64,000 nucleotides of DNA from Sandaracinaceae bacterium. GTDB taxonomy: Bacteria > Myxococcota_A > Polyangia > Polyangiales > JAFGIB01. The translations under genes were made by a program, and so were the position numbers. Location of the stretch: positions 31,304-95,303 of the forward strand of contig JADGRF010000101.1 in assembly GCA_017881055.1 (NCBI GenBank), in the 5' to 3' direction. Shown in pieces: positions 18,537-28,082 of the stretch (the stretch's first letter is position 1; every line of letters starts with the position of its first letter). The notes beneath the pieces are model-generated. The model was not told where the DNA came from and searched no databases. It saw only the letters and a list, made by a program, of their open reading frames with translations.

Positions 18537-21500
18537 GTGAACACACGAGCAGCGTCGTTCCGGCTTGATCCCCGCGGGCGCGCCGCGCTAGCGTTCCGTG
18601 CTGCTGTGGTCGTTTACGAGCTGGACTACGATTCCGACGCGCAGGTTCTGGAATTCCTCACCCAGGTCAGGGACCGAGGCGCCGTCGTGTTGCCCGCCGC
18701 GGTGTGGATCGAGATGGTGCTCGCGGCAGTGGCTGTCGAGCACGGGCGCGCGTTCGCGCTCGTCGATGTCGTCGTCGAGCGAGCCGTGCAGCGTGGCGTT
18801 GGCCGCTCGTTGCGGGTGTCCGTCCCCGTGAAATTGCCTGGCGCGTTCGAGCTCGCGAGCTCGGCGTTGGGTGCGGCGAACGTGGACCAGCAAATACACG
18901 TGCGCGGCCGCGTCATTTGCGCGCCGACGTCGCAACGCGCGACAGCGCCGGCGGCGCTGCCATCGCTCGCAGCGTTCACGGCATCGCGCGCAGCGATCTA
19001 CGCGCGCCTGCACGCGCTCGGCGTCGACGTCGCGCCCGCATGTCAGTGGATCGACACTGCAGAGGTCGGACCCGACGGGAGCTGGGCCGCCGCGCAGGGC
19101 CACGCGAGTATCGATGAGAGCGCCTATCGTGCACCGCGGCTCGCGCTCGACGCCGCGCTTCAGCTGGGCATGTTGCTGGCCGCGCAGGCGGACATGCAAT
19201 GGCCACGCGTCGGCGCGATCGCGAAGGTGGAGCTCGGGCCGGTTGCCGAGCTTGCCCACGGTGTTCACGCCTCCCCTGACGTACGCATCGTCTCGGCGCG
19301 TCGTTCAGCCTCCGGAGGGGTCGCGCTCGATCTCATCGACCCGCAATGTCGCGCGGTCGTGTCGCTGCACGACGTTCGCTACCGACCCGCGACCGAGCTC
19401 GAGCGCCCCTTGTCGTTGGAAGATCTGACCGCGCTCGCCGCCTTCGCGCTGCCGTTTGCTGTCGGCTCGCGCGACACCGACTTGCGTTCGCTCGGCGCCA
19501 GCTCGCTCGATCTCGTTCGGCTCTGCGCGGCCGTCGAGGAGCACTACGGCCGCAGCGTAGAACGTGGCCGGTTCTTTCGCGCGCCATCACTGCGCGCGTT
19601 GTTGGCCGCCGCGTCACCCGATCGGGCGGCGTGTGCGTCCGACCCAAGCAGCTCGTTCTCCGCGTTTCTCGATCAGCCACGCGCGACCGCGACTCACGCC
19701 GGGAACACCGCGCCGCTCACCCAAGTTCAGCATGCCCTGTGGGCGATCAGCCAGGAGGCTAGCGGCGTTCCGGTCTACAACGAGTGCGTTTGCTTCCACG
19801 TGCACGGCCCGATCGACGTGCGCGCGCTGCGCGCCGCAATCCTCGGCTTGATCGAACGCCACGGAAGTCTGCGCACCCGCATCGTGTCCGCAGACGCTGG
19901 TTTCGTTCAGCAGATACTGGCCGCGGATCCGGCGCAGCTTCGTGAGCACGAGCTGGCATCGTCGCCAAACGCGGCGCGCGAAACGTTGCTGGCCGAGTGG
20001 ATCGCGGCCCAGGCGCGGGAGCCCTTCGGGAGCGACGAGGCCTTGTTTCGCGTGCGCATCGTCCGCGTCGCTCCGGAGCGGCACGCGCTGCTGTTCTGTG
20101 CCCATCACGCCGTGTGCGATGCGTTCTCGCTGCGAGCCTGTTTGACGCAGGAGCTGACGGCCCGCTACGCGGCGGAGACGTCGGGCGCGAGCTTGCCGCG
20201 CGCGTGGCGCGAGGCACCGGCGCAGCTGGCTGACGTGGCCCGCTGGGAGACGGATCCCGCGCGTGCTGCGCTGCTTGCGGCGCGAGCCGAGCGGGCTTGC
20301 CAGAGGTTTTCCGGCATGCCGGACTCCCTTGCGCCACGGGCCGACCACGCGCGACCCGCCGTGTTCTCTCATCGCGGAGCACGAGTCCCGGTCGCGCTCT
20401 CCGCCAGCACCGTGAGCTTGCTCGCGCGCTTTGCAAGCGCGCACGGCGCCACGTGGTTTGCGACTTTGCTTACTGCGCTGCGTGTGCTGCTCTATCGGCA
20501 CACCGGTCAGCGCGATGGCGCGATTGCCGTGCCGCTCGCGAACCGGGCCGAGGCGCGGCTTGCGGAGGTAGTCGGCTGCCTGATCAACAACGGCGTGATC
20601 CGTCTCTTGGTCGCAGGCGAGCTGTCGTTCGCGCAGTGCGTCGAGCACGCGAGCGCGCGCATTGCCGAGGCCATCGAGAGCCAGGACGTTCCGTACCCGA
20701 GCTTGGTGCGCGTGCTTTCGCCGCAGCGCACGCGCAGCCAAGCACTGTTGGCGCAAGTGGCCTTCGTGTACGACGAGTGGATGGCCGACGCGCTCGCGCT
20801 GCCGGGCCTGCGGATCGACGCCCAGGAAGTCGCCACAGGGACGACGAAGCTCGACCTCTCGCTGCGCCTCGTGCGTCGTCGTGACGGGCTCGGTGGCTTC
20901 ATCGAATACAGCACCGACCTCTACGAACGCGAGACGATCGAGCAGCTCGCGCGTCACTTCGAGGCGTTGCTCCACGACGGCGTGCTGCATCCCGAGCGCG
21001 CGATCGCAGGGTTGCACATGGCGACCCAAGACGAGCTCGAGTCGGCGATGGCCGCGAGCTTCGGTAGCATAGCCGACACCCGAGCCGAGTGCCCCGTACA
21101 CGAAAAGCTCAGTGCGATTGCCGAGCACCATGCCGAGCGAGTCGCCATCGAGCACGGAGGAAGGCACCTACGCTACGCGCCGCTGGTCGCACGCATTGCC
21201 GCGTTGGCAGCGCGCCTGCAAGCGGACGGCCCTTTGCTTGGGCAGCTGATAGGCATCGCCTTGCCCCGTTCGATCGAGCTGCCGGTAGCTGTCTTCGCCG
21301 TGCTGCGAGCCGGTGCGGCATTCTTGCCGCTCGATCCGAGCGAGTCGCTGTCGTTGCTGCTGTCGAAGTTGCAGAGCGGCGGGGTGACTCGTGTCATTAC
21401 GAACGACGCCTTGGCAGCAGCGCTCGCGGAGCACGGCCTAGGCGTGGTGATCGTGGACGACGAGGAGCACGTCGCGTTCGAGGCCACTGCCCACGCTCTG

Positions 21501-24014
21501 GCTCCGGCCCCGCAGGTCGCGCCCGACGCGCTGGCGTACGCAATCTCCACCTCGGGCTCCACCGGTGCGCCGAAGCTGGTGCTGCTCGACCATCGCGGCC
21601 TCAGCAACCTCGCGACCGCTCAGATCGACGTGCTCGGCGCCGCGCCCGGCACGCGCGTGCTGCAGTTCACCTCGCCGAGCTTCGACGTCTTCGTTGGCGA
21701 GCTGATGCTGGCGCTGTGCTCTGGCGCGACGCTGGTCGTGGTCAGCACGGACGCGTTGCTCGGCGCTGCGCCGCTTGCGGACTTCGTCGAGCACGAACGC
21801 ATCCAAATCGCGACGCTCACGCCGGCGGTGCTCGCGACACTGCCGCAGCGTCGGCTCCCGGAGCTCGAGACACTCGCTGTTGCAGGTGACGAGTGCCCGG
21901 CCGAGCTGGTTGCAGACTGGGCCGACGGGCGACGCTTCTTCAACCTGTACGGCCCGACCGAAGCCACGGTCTGGATCACGTTCGCGCACTGTCGAGCGTG
22001 CGAGTCACCGGTTCCAATCGGCCGTCCGTTTCCCAACACGCAGGCCTACGTGCTCGACGCCGACAAGAACCCGGTTCCGGCAGGCGTGGTTGGAGAGCTC
22101 TACCTCGGCGGCATCGGTGTGGCGCGTGGTTACCGGAATCATGAAGCGCAGAACGAGCTGCGCTTCATGCCCGACCCATTCGTCCGCGCAAAAGGCGCAC
22201 GCATGTTCAGAACCGGCGACGTCGCGAAGCGCCGCGCGGATGGCCAGCTCATCTTCCTCGGTCGCACGGACGGTCAGGTGAAGGTGCGCGGCTTTCGAGT
22301 AGAGCTCGGAGCGATCGAGCGCGTGTTGCTCGGCTGCCCGGCCGTGGCTGCAGCCGCAGCCTTCGTCGACAAGGCTGCCCACGGCGAAGAGCGCGTCCTC
22401 GGCGCGGTCGTTGCCGCCGCCAGCGCCGAGTGCGATGTCGAGATGTTGCTCCGGACGGTACGCTCCGCGCTGCCACACTATATGGTGCCATCCGAGCTGC
22501 GCGTGCTCGCGAGCCTGCCGCTGCGCCTCAGCGGCAAGATCGATCGCGCGGCGCTGCAGCGCGCGTTTGCAGCTGCTGCGCCGGGTCCCGCGAGGGCGCC
22601 GCTCGATCCCCGCTTGCATGCCGTCGCGCAGCTGTTTCGCGACACGATCGACCGACACGACGAAGCGCAGCTGCCAGCCGAGAGGGCCGCTGCCGTCAGC
22701 AGCACGCATCCGGACCGCTCGTTCTTCGAGTTGGGCGGACACTCGTTGCTGGTAGCTACGCTGCTCGCCCGCGTACAGAGCCGCTTCGGCTGCGACGTGC
22801 CCCTAGCCGAGTTCTTGGATGAGCCGACCGTTCGTGGGCTCGCGCGTGCGATCGAAGTGCAGCAGGCTGCTGCGCAGCGGCTTGCTCTGACGCCCGAAGA
22901 TCCCGCGCGCCCGCTCGTCGGCGAGCGGCTAGCCGCCACAGCAACCATTTCACGCGAGCACATCCTGGTCACGGGCGCAACGGGCTTCGTCGGCGCGCAT
23001 GTGCTGGCGGAGCTCGCCAAACGCACCCGCGCCGATCTCTGGTGCCTGATCCGCGCAGACGACGACCGGGCGGCTGCCCGACGCCTGCGAGCTGCGCTGA
23101 AGACGCTGCGACTCGAAGCTCGCGCAGCACCGGAGCGCATCGTGGCATTTGCAGGTGACATCGCACAGCCGCGCCTGGGACTGAGCGAGCCCGCGTTCTC
23201 CCAGCTCGCAGCCGGCGTGTCTCGTATCTACCACTGCGCGGCCGCAGTCAATCTCACGGCCGATGCCGCCGCTCTACGCGCGGCCAATGTCGACGGAACG
23301 CGCGAGCTCTTGCGACTGGCGAAGGTCGGGCAGGGGATACCGTTCGAGCACGTCTCCACCCTGTCGGTCGTGCTCGACTCTGCGGACGATCCGTGCAGCC
23401 GTCTGCTCGAGGGGCCCGCCAATCACGCGTCGTTCGCGACGGCGTATGCTGCAACCAAGGCCGAGTCCGAGACCTACGTCGAAGCCGCGATCGCAGCGGG
23501 CCTCGATGCGCGTATCTACCGACCCTCGTTCGTCTGCGGAGACACTCGTACCGGCGTGTGCAACGCCGAGGATCTGTTCTCGCGCTTCATTCGCGGCTGC
23601 CTCGAGCTCGGCATGGTGCCGGACGTGGACTTCGAAGAGAACCTCGTGCCCGTCGACTTCGTGAGCGAGCTGATCGTAGCGGCTTCGCTGCGTGTTCGAG
23701 CGACGCAGCGCTACTACCACGTGACTGCAGCACGCGCCACGCGCGTGTCCGAGGTGATCACTGCGCTGCGCGCGACCGGCGCCCCGCTGTCGACGGTGCC
23801 GTGGCTGGCGTGGCTGGCGAATGTAGACGCCAGCTCCTCGCTCGCGCCGATCGCCGCGCTGCTGCGCAGTCACGATCCGAGCGCTCACCGTTGGCCCGCC
23901 GTCGATCGCAGTCACGTCGCGGAGCTCGCGACCGCGTCCGCCATCGCGGAGCCCGTGGTCGACCAGCCGCTCTTGCGACGTTACGTGGACACGCTGCTCA
24001 GCGCATCCGAGTGA
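18537..24014 (+). CDS. NRPS: (degenerate DH)-ACP-C-A-PCP-thioester reductase
   Basis: This 1825-aa protein opens at a GTG, directly inside a dehydratase-like fold. FLTQVRDRGAVVLPAAVWIEM aligns with the DH motif that normally reads LADHxVxGxVVLPGAAYLEM, with valine in place of the catalytic histidine. LHALGVDVAP and LALDAALQLG match later DH motifs. Then follow an ACP (LGASSLDLV, Ser near 322), a condensation domain with HHAVCDAF near 523, and an adenylation domain with STSGSTGAPK near 1004, NLYGPTEATV near 1136 and LSGKIDRAAL near 1332. A PCP (ELGGHSLL near 1402) and a terminal SDR-type reductase (TGATGFVG near 1478, YAATK near 1637) complete it. The residues that should form the A-domain code read D-V-G-T-A-A-L-V-W-K; I assign no substrate. 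The reductase predicts release as an aldehyde or alcohol, so an N-acyl amino aldehyde is the simplest product. It overlaps the next gene tail-to-tail by 34 bp. Confidence 0.92.
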   Translation: MNTRAASFRLDPRGRAALAFRAAVVVYELDYDSDAQVLEFLTQVRDRGAVVLPAAVWIEMVLAAVAVEHGRAFALVDVVVERAVQRGVGRSLRVSVPVKLPGAFELASSALGAANVDQQIHVRGRVICAPTSQRATAPAALPSLAAFTASRAAIYARLHALGVDVAPACQWIDTAEVGPDGSWAAAQGHASIDESAYRAPRLALDAALQLGMLLAAQADMQWPRVGAIAKVELGPVAELAHGVHASPDVRIVSARRSASGGVALDLIDPQCRAVVSLHDVRYRPATELERPLSLEDLTALAAFALPFAVGSRDTDLRSLGASSLDLVRLCAAVEEHYGRSVERGRFFRAPSLRALLAAASPDRAACASDPSSSFSAFLDQPRATATHAGNTAPLTQVQHALWAISQEASGVPVYNECVCFHVHGPIDVRALRAAILGLIERHGSLRTRIVSADAGFVQQILAADPAQLREHELASSPNAARETLLAEWIAAQAREPFGSDEALFRVRIVRVAPERHALLFCAHHAVCDAFSLRACLTQELTARYAAETSGASLPRAWREAPAQLADVARWETDPARAALLAARAERACQRFSGMPDSLAPRADHARPAVFSHRGARVPVALSASTVSLLARFASAHGATWFATLLTALRVLLYRHTGQRDGAIAVPLANRAEARLAEVVGCLINNGVIRLLVAGELSFAQCVEHASARIAEAIESQDVPYPSLVRVLSPQRTRSQALLAQVAFVYDEWMADALALPGLRIDAQEVATGTTKLDLSLRLVRRRDGLGGFIEYSTDLYERETIEQLARHFEALLHDGVLHPERAIAGLHMATQDELESAMAASFGSIADTRAECPVHEKLSAIAEHHAERVAIEHGGRHLRYAPLVARIAALAARLQADGPLLGQLIGIALPRSIELPVAVFAVLRAGAAFLPLDPSESLSLLLSKLQSGGVTRVITNDALAAALAEHGLGVVIVDDEEHVAFEATAHALAPAPQVAPDALAYAISTSGSTGAPKLVLLDHRGLSNLATAQIDVLGAAPGTRVLQFTSPSFDVFVGELMLALCSGATLVVVSTDALLGAAPLADFVEHERIQIATLTPAVLATLPQRRLPELETLAVAGDECPAELVADWADGRRFFNLYGPTEATVWITFAHCRACESPVPIGRPFPNTQAYVLDADKNPVPAGVVGELYLGGIGVARGYRNHEAQNELRFMPDPFVRAKGARMFRTGDVAKRRADGQLIFLGRTDGQVKVRGFRVELGAIERVLLGCPAVAAAAAFVDKAAHGEERVLGAVVAAASAECDVEMLLRTVRSALPHYMVPSELRVLASLPLRLSGKIDRAALQRAFAAAAPGPARAPLDPRLHAVAQLFRDTIDRHDEAQLPAERAAAVSSTHPDRSFFELGGHSLLVATLLARVQSRFGCDVPLAEFLDEPTVRGLARAIEVQQAAAQRLALTPEDPARPLVGERLAATATISREHILVTGATGFVGAHVLAELAKRTRADLWCLIRADDDRAAARRLRAALKTLRLEARAAPERIVAFAGDIAQPRLGLSEPAFSQLAAGVSRIYHCAAAVNLTADAAALRAANVDGTRELLRLAKVGQGIPFEHVSTLSVVLDSADDPCSRLLEGPANHASFATAYAATKAESETYVEAAIAAGLDARIYRPSFVCGDTRTGVCNAEDLFSRFIRGCLELGMVPDVDFEENLVPVDFVSELIVAASLRVRATQRYYHVTAARATRVSEVITALRATGAPLSTVPWLAWLANVDASSSLAPIAALLRSHDPSAHRWPAVDRSHVAELATASAIAEPVVDQPLLRRYVDTLLSASE

Positions 24015-27000
24015 GCTTCCGCGTCCATGGGCTTCCACGGAAGGTACACCGCGGTCCAAGGCTCGGGCTTTCGAATGCCTTGGAGACGCAGCGCGGCGTC
24101 CGCGGTCGCGCGCAGCTTGTCTCCCGCTTCGCCGCGCACGATGCTGCCTAGCGCGCGTCGCGCGTAGGTCGCAAACACCGGCATCTGGTGCTCGTGCTCG
24201 AGCTCGATGCAGCGACGCAAAAGAGCGCGGGCGCGCACGGCGTCGCCCTCCGCGATTGCCATGCTTGCGCGCAGCAAGTCAGCCAGGCAATTGGCGTACG
24301 GTCTGCGTGCGGTCGCCATCGAGCGCAAACACGCGTCCATCGCGCGCCGCCCCTCGGAGCTGCGCGTCGCGGATGCTGCGAGCAGCGCGCGTCCACGCAG
24401 GAAAGCCGTCGTCACCTTGAACAGATCGGAGCGTGCCGTGAACGTTCGGCTGAACGCAGGCCACTGCGCGTTCAGGTGGGCCAGAGCCTCTGCTCCGCGA
24501 TCCATGTACAGCAGCGTGTCGACCGTGCGAGTCATCACCCACAAATGATAGTTGTCGAACGTGGTCGAGAGAGCCTTGCGCTGCTCGTCCAGCAACGCGA
24601 GCGCGCGTTCCGGCTCATCCGTCATCAAGTGCGCGAGCGGGACCGAGAGCGACAGGCAGCCGAGCGCAAAGCGATCGTCACGTTCGCGTGCTTCGCGGAC
24701 GCGCTCGGGTGCTTCCTTCAGGATCTGCGAAAACTCACCGGTCTGTTCGATGTTGCCGTAGCGAATGGTAGCGACGAGGTTGCGCTCCCACGAGCAGCCG
24801 GAGCAGCTGTGCTCGAAGATGGCTTCGGCTTCCTCTGCGAACGCTGCCACGCGACTGAAGCGCCCGAGAAACAGATACGCGCCGGCGTGCGCCAGCTTGG
24901 CGGTTGCCGAGGCGTGTGGGCTGCCAAGCTGATCCGCCAGCGTGCTCGCGCGCCGCAGCACAGCATCGACGCGAGCATCCGCGTGGCGCCCGCCCGCGTA
25001 CGCCGTGTTTATGGCCTCCCAGGCGAGGCCTTGCAGTACGCGCGTCGGCTCACCGGCGTGCAGCGCATAGCGAAGATGCTGTGCCTGCAGCAAAGCGCAG
25101 CGCAGCGGGTCGCCTACGCCCAGCTCTGGAAACACGGCGCCGATGGCGTCCACACGCTCCAGCTCCGCGGGCGGGATCTCCGCCTCAGAGCGCTGGACGA
25201 AGTCGAACCCGTGGGCTTTGAGCGCCAGTTTGTTCCAGACCAGCGACGCGATCACCTTGGCGTCTCCGGTCGGGTAGGGCACGTCCATCTGCGAAAGCAC
25301 GGTCTTGGTCAGCTCGAGGCCCTGCTCGATGCGCCCGCTCCGCAGCAGCTGCTGCGCAGCTTTGCGTTGGATCGCGCGTGCCTCGGCACCCGTGCAGCCC
25401 TGCGCCGCGCGCAGATACTCCGCCGCCGCTTGCGCGCCGCGGCCGGCATTCGCCAGCGCGTCGCCGAGGTGACGAAACAGGTCGCGCGCGCTCGCTGCGT
25501 CCGCGCTCGGTTGCAGGTCGATCGCCTTCCGGTACAGCTCGGCTGCGCGGTTGAATGCGAGCTTCTCGGCAGCGGCATGAGCCGCGAAGATTGCGGTCTC
25601 ACCGGCGCGGCCTCCGTCGCCGGCCTCGGCGTAATGCACGACGAGCTGCTCGGGCTCGCCCACACCCCAGTTCTCGCTAGCGTGAGCGATCCGCGCGTGC
25701 AGCGTTCGAACCTGCTCGGGGCCGAGCGCGCTCACCACGGATTCACGCACGCGATCGTGAAAAGTCTCCGCGCAGTCGGTCTGGCGCGTGCCGCGCGTGC
25801 GGATCAAGCGCGCCGCACGCAACGCGAGCAGCGCTTGTCGGTCACCGGCGGGCAAGCCCGCGGCTTCGAGCACGACGCCTTGCTCGAGCGGTCGCGCGGC
25901 GACGCTCAGGACGTCGAGCACACGTCGCGCTTCGTCCGACATACCAGCGACGCGCGTTGCAATCACGTTGTCGAGCGAGACGCGCAGCAGCGCGGACGAG
26001 GCATTCTCCGCGTGCGCCTTCACGTGCTGCGTGAGCTCGCCGACGAAGAACGGCACGCCTTCCGACTCCGCTGCGATCGTGCGTGTAAACAGGGCATCCG
26101 CCAGCGGGAGACCGCGCAAGAACTCGCGCGTCAGCTGCTCCGTTTCGTCGGGGGCGAGCGCGTTCACTTCCAGCAGCTCGGGACGCGCGCCGGCGTCAGC
26201 GAGCGCGTGCTCGTGCAGGATGTGGTGCAGGAACGCGCTCGAGCTCGCTTCTTCGCGTCGGTACGTGCCGACGAACAGGATCGGCGGTGCATCGGGCCCA
26301 CCCAAGAGGTGCGAAAGCAAGCGCGCCGAGTCGACGTCGCCCCACTGCAGGTCGTCGATGTTGATCACGAGCGGGTGATGATCCGACAGGCGCAGCAGGA
26401 GATCGCGCAGCGCGCCGAACGCCTGATTGCGCAGCTCGCGCGGGTCGTTCGTCTGATGCAGCGGCACGCGCGCGCGGGCCACCGCATTCACGCGCTTGAG
26501 CACGGGGAACAAGCGCGCGAGCGCGTGGATGTTGCGTGGCAGAAGCTCCACAGCGGCCTGCGCTGGCGTACGCATCAGGTGGCGGCTCAGCGCATCGATG
26601 ATGTCGTCGAACGCTTTGTAGGGAACGCTCTCGCGCTCGTAGCAGCGACCGCGCAGCACCACGGCTTCGTCGTTCTTGATCAGCTCGTTCGCGAATGCAC
26701 GAACGAGCGCGGACTTGCCCATGCCGGAGTAGCCGTGCACGAACAGCGTGGCCGCCTGTCCAGACTTGCTGCGCTCGAACGCTTCGCGGAGCTTCGCCAG
26801 GTGGGGCTCTCGACCGATGAACGGCTCGCCGAGTCGACGTACGGGCGAGCTCGTGCTGGCATCGAAGGCCGGCGGCGACTGCGTACCGGTGCTGACCAGG
26901 CGCAGCAGCTTGGTGAGGGAAGGGCGCTTCTGGGGATCACGGCGCAGCAGGGCTTGGCACAGCTGGTCCAAGTCGTCCGGCACGTCGGCGATCAGCTCGC

Positions 27001-27841
27001 TTGGCGGAACCGGCTCCTGTTCGTCCTTCTGGCGCAGGATCTGCAGCACGGTTCCATCGAATGGCAGCTGACCGGTCAGCGCTTCGTAGAGCACGGCGCC
27101 TACGCTGTACCAATCGCTGGCCGGCGTGATCGGCTCGCCCGCGGCTTGCTCCGGGGACATGTACGCGGGCGTGCCGAAGACGGCGCCGCCGACGCTGCGC
27201 TCCGCGTCTCCTGCATCAGGATCGACGTGCGTCGAGTTGCTGACCATTCCGAAGTCGAGAACGACCACGCGTCCGGTCGGCGTGACCAACACGTTTGAAG
27301 GCTTGATGTCGCGATGCAGCTTACCGGCATCGTGGAGCGCCGCGATGGCTTCGACGAGTTGGCGCATTACCGAGCGCAGACGCAGCATGTTGCAGTTGGC
27401 GCGCGGCAGCGGCGCCTCGCCCAATATCGAGCGTTGGCTGAGCGTCACGGAGGGATGCCGCAGAAGGCGTGCGCGACCTGCCAGGGTCGGCGGCGAGCCG
27501 CGGTCGCTGTCGGGTGGCAAAGGGACCTGATGCTCCGCCACGTACTCGTCGAGCGTTTGCCCGTCGACCAGCTCCATCGTGAAGAACCATTTGTCGCCGT
27601 CGAAGCAGAGCTCGTGCAGCGTGACCAGGTTCGGATGGCTGAGATCCGCGAGCTGGCGGAACTCGTTCTTCAGTCGGTAGATGTTGAGCGCGTCGGTCTT
27701 GTGGAGGGCCTTGAGCGCGACGCGCGTGTTGTGTTCGAGATCGCGCGCCTCGTAGACGATACCCATCCCGCCGTGACCGAGCTCTCGCTCGATCACGTAC
27801 CGACCAGAGCTTTGTGTAGGAATTACGTTGCTCTGCACCAC
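23981..27841 (-). CDS. Ser/Thr protein kinase with AAA-type ATPase and TPR-like C-terminus (second copy)
   Basis: This 1286-aa protein begins MVQSNVIPTQSSGRYVIERE, right before the kinase glycine loop GHGGMGIVYE. The kinase keeps VALK, HRDIKPSN, DFG and GTPAYMSPEQA. Walker A is GYSGMGKS and Walker B NIDDLQWGDVDSARLL, followed by a long helical TPR-like region ending in PWTAVYLPWKP. The domain order, spacing and many blocks (YKAFDxxIDxLSR, DDLQWGDVDSARL) match the 1272-aa kinase at 9959-13777, so the two are paralogues. It points into the NRPS gene and shares 34 bp of 3' sequence with it. A role in controlling the cluster between the two is an inference from position only. Confidence 0.92.
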   Translation of the reverse strand: MVQSNVIPTQSSGRYVIERELGHGGMGIVYEARDLEHNTRVALKALHKTDALNIYRLKNEFRQLADLSHPNLVTLHELCFDGDKWFFTMELVDGQTLDEYVAEHQVPLPPDSDRGSPPTLAGRARLLRHPSVTLSQRSILGEAPLPRANCNMLRLRSVMRQLVEAIAALHDAGKLHRDIKPSNVLVTPTGRVVVLDFGMVSNSTHVDPDAGDAERSVGGAVFGTPAYMSPEQAAGEPITPASDWYSVGAVLYEALTGQLPFDGTVLQILRQKDEQEPVPPSELIADVPDDLDQLCQALLRRDPQKRPSLTKLLRLVSTGTQSPPAFDASTSSPVRRLGEPFIGREPHLAKLREAFERSKSGQAATLFVHGYSGMGKSALVRAFANELIKNDEAVVLRGRCYERESVPYKAFDDIIDALSRHLMRTPAQAAVELLPRNIHALARLFPVLKRVNAVARARVPLHQTNDPRELRNQAFGALRDLLLRLSDHHPLVINIDDLQWGDVDSARLLSHLLGGPDAPPILFVGTYRREEASSSAFLHHILHEHALADAGARPELLEVNALAPDETEQLTREFLRGLPLADALFTRTIAAESEGVPFFVGELTQHVKAHAENASSALLRVSLDNVIATRVAGMSDEARRVLDVLSVAARPLEQGVVLEAAGLPAGDRQALLALRAARLIRTRGTRQTDCAETFHDRVRESVVSALGPEQVRTLHARIAHASENWGVGEPEQLVVHYAEAGDGGRAGETAIFAAHAAAEKLAFNRAAELYRKAIDLQPSADAASARDLFRHLGDALANAGRGAQAAAEYLRAAQGCTGAEARAIQRKAAQQLLRSGRIEQGLELTKTVLSQMDVPYPTGDAKVIASLVWNKLALKAHGFDFVQRSEAEIPPAELERVDAIGAVFPELGVGDPLRCALLQAQHLRYALHAGEPTRVLQGLAWEAINTAYAGGRHADARVDAVLRRASTLADQLGSPHASATAKLAHAGAYLFLGRFSRVAAFAEEAEAIFEHSCSGCSWERNLVATIRYGNIEQTGEFSQILKEAPERVREARERDDRFALGCLSLSVPLAHLMTDEPERALALLDEQRKALSTTFDNYHLWVMTRTVDTLLYMDRGAEALAHLNAQWPAFSRTFTARSDLFKVTTAFLRGRALLAASATRSSEGRRAMDACLRSMATARRPYANCLADLLRASMAIAEGDAVRARALLRRCIELEHEHQMPVFATYARRALGSIVRGEAGDKLRATADAALRLQGIRKPEPWTAVYLPWKPMDAEAHSDALSSVST

Positions 27842-28082
27842 GTTGCCGCCGTTCCGGTAGTGGCTATTTTCAGAGTCATTGGAACTGTGGTCAATACCGC
27901 TACAGCAAGTTTTTTATGTTATTTTCGACACGAAACTGACACAATTCGCAGAATCTTCCGTCACGGACGGTCGGTATCGCCCGCGTCGTATGTGCAGAAG
28001 ACGACGCGGTCTTGTGCTTTGCCAAGAGCCGCGGAACGGCCTAGATCTGGGGTGGGGCAGGCTTTCCCGCTCCGGCACGCGC
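27842..28082. promoter_or_regulatory. Divergent intergenic region, kinase 2 / DUF4388 protein
   Basis: About 240 bp lie between the divergent starts. The half nearer the kinase is unusually AT-rich for this genome (gtcaataccgctacagcaag followed by ttttttatgttattttcgac), as expected for promoters. The ORF track extends the downstream gene across it from 27879, but that translation looks non-coding. No specific boxes assigned. Confidence 0.45.

Noticed and set aside
24188-27298. 1036-aa ORF on the + strand opposite kinase 2
   Set aside because: Ala/Arg/Gln-rich without domains and exactly antisense to a clear kinase-ATPase gene; typical high-GC shadow frame.
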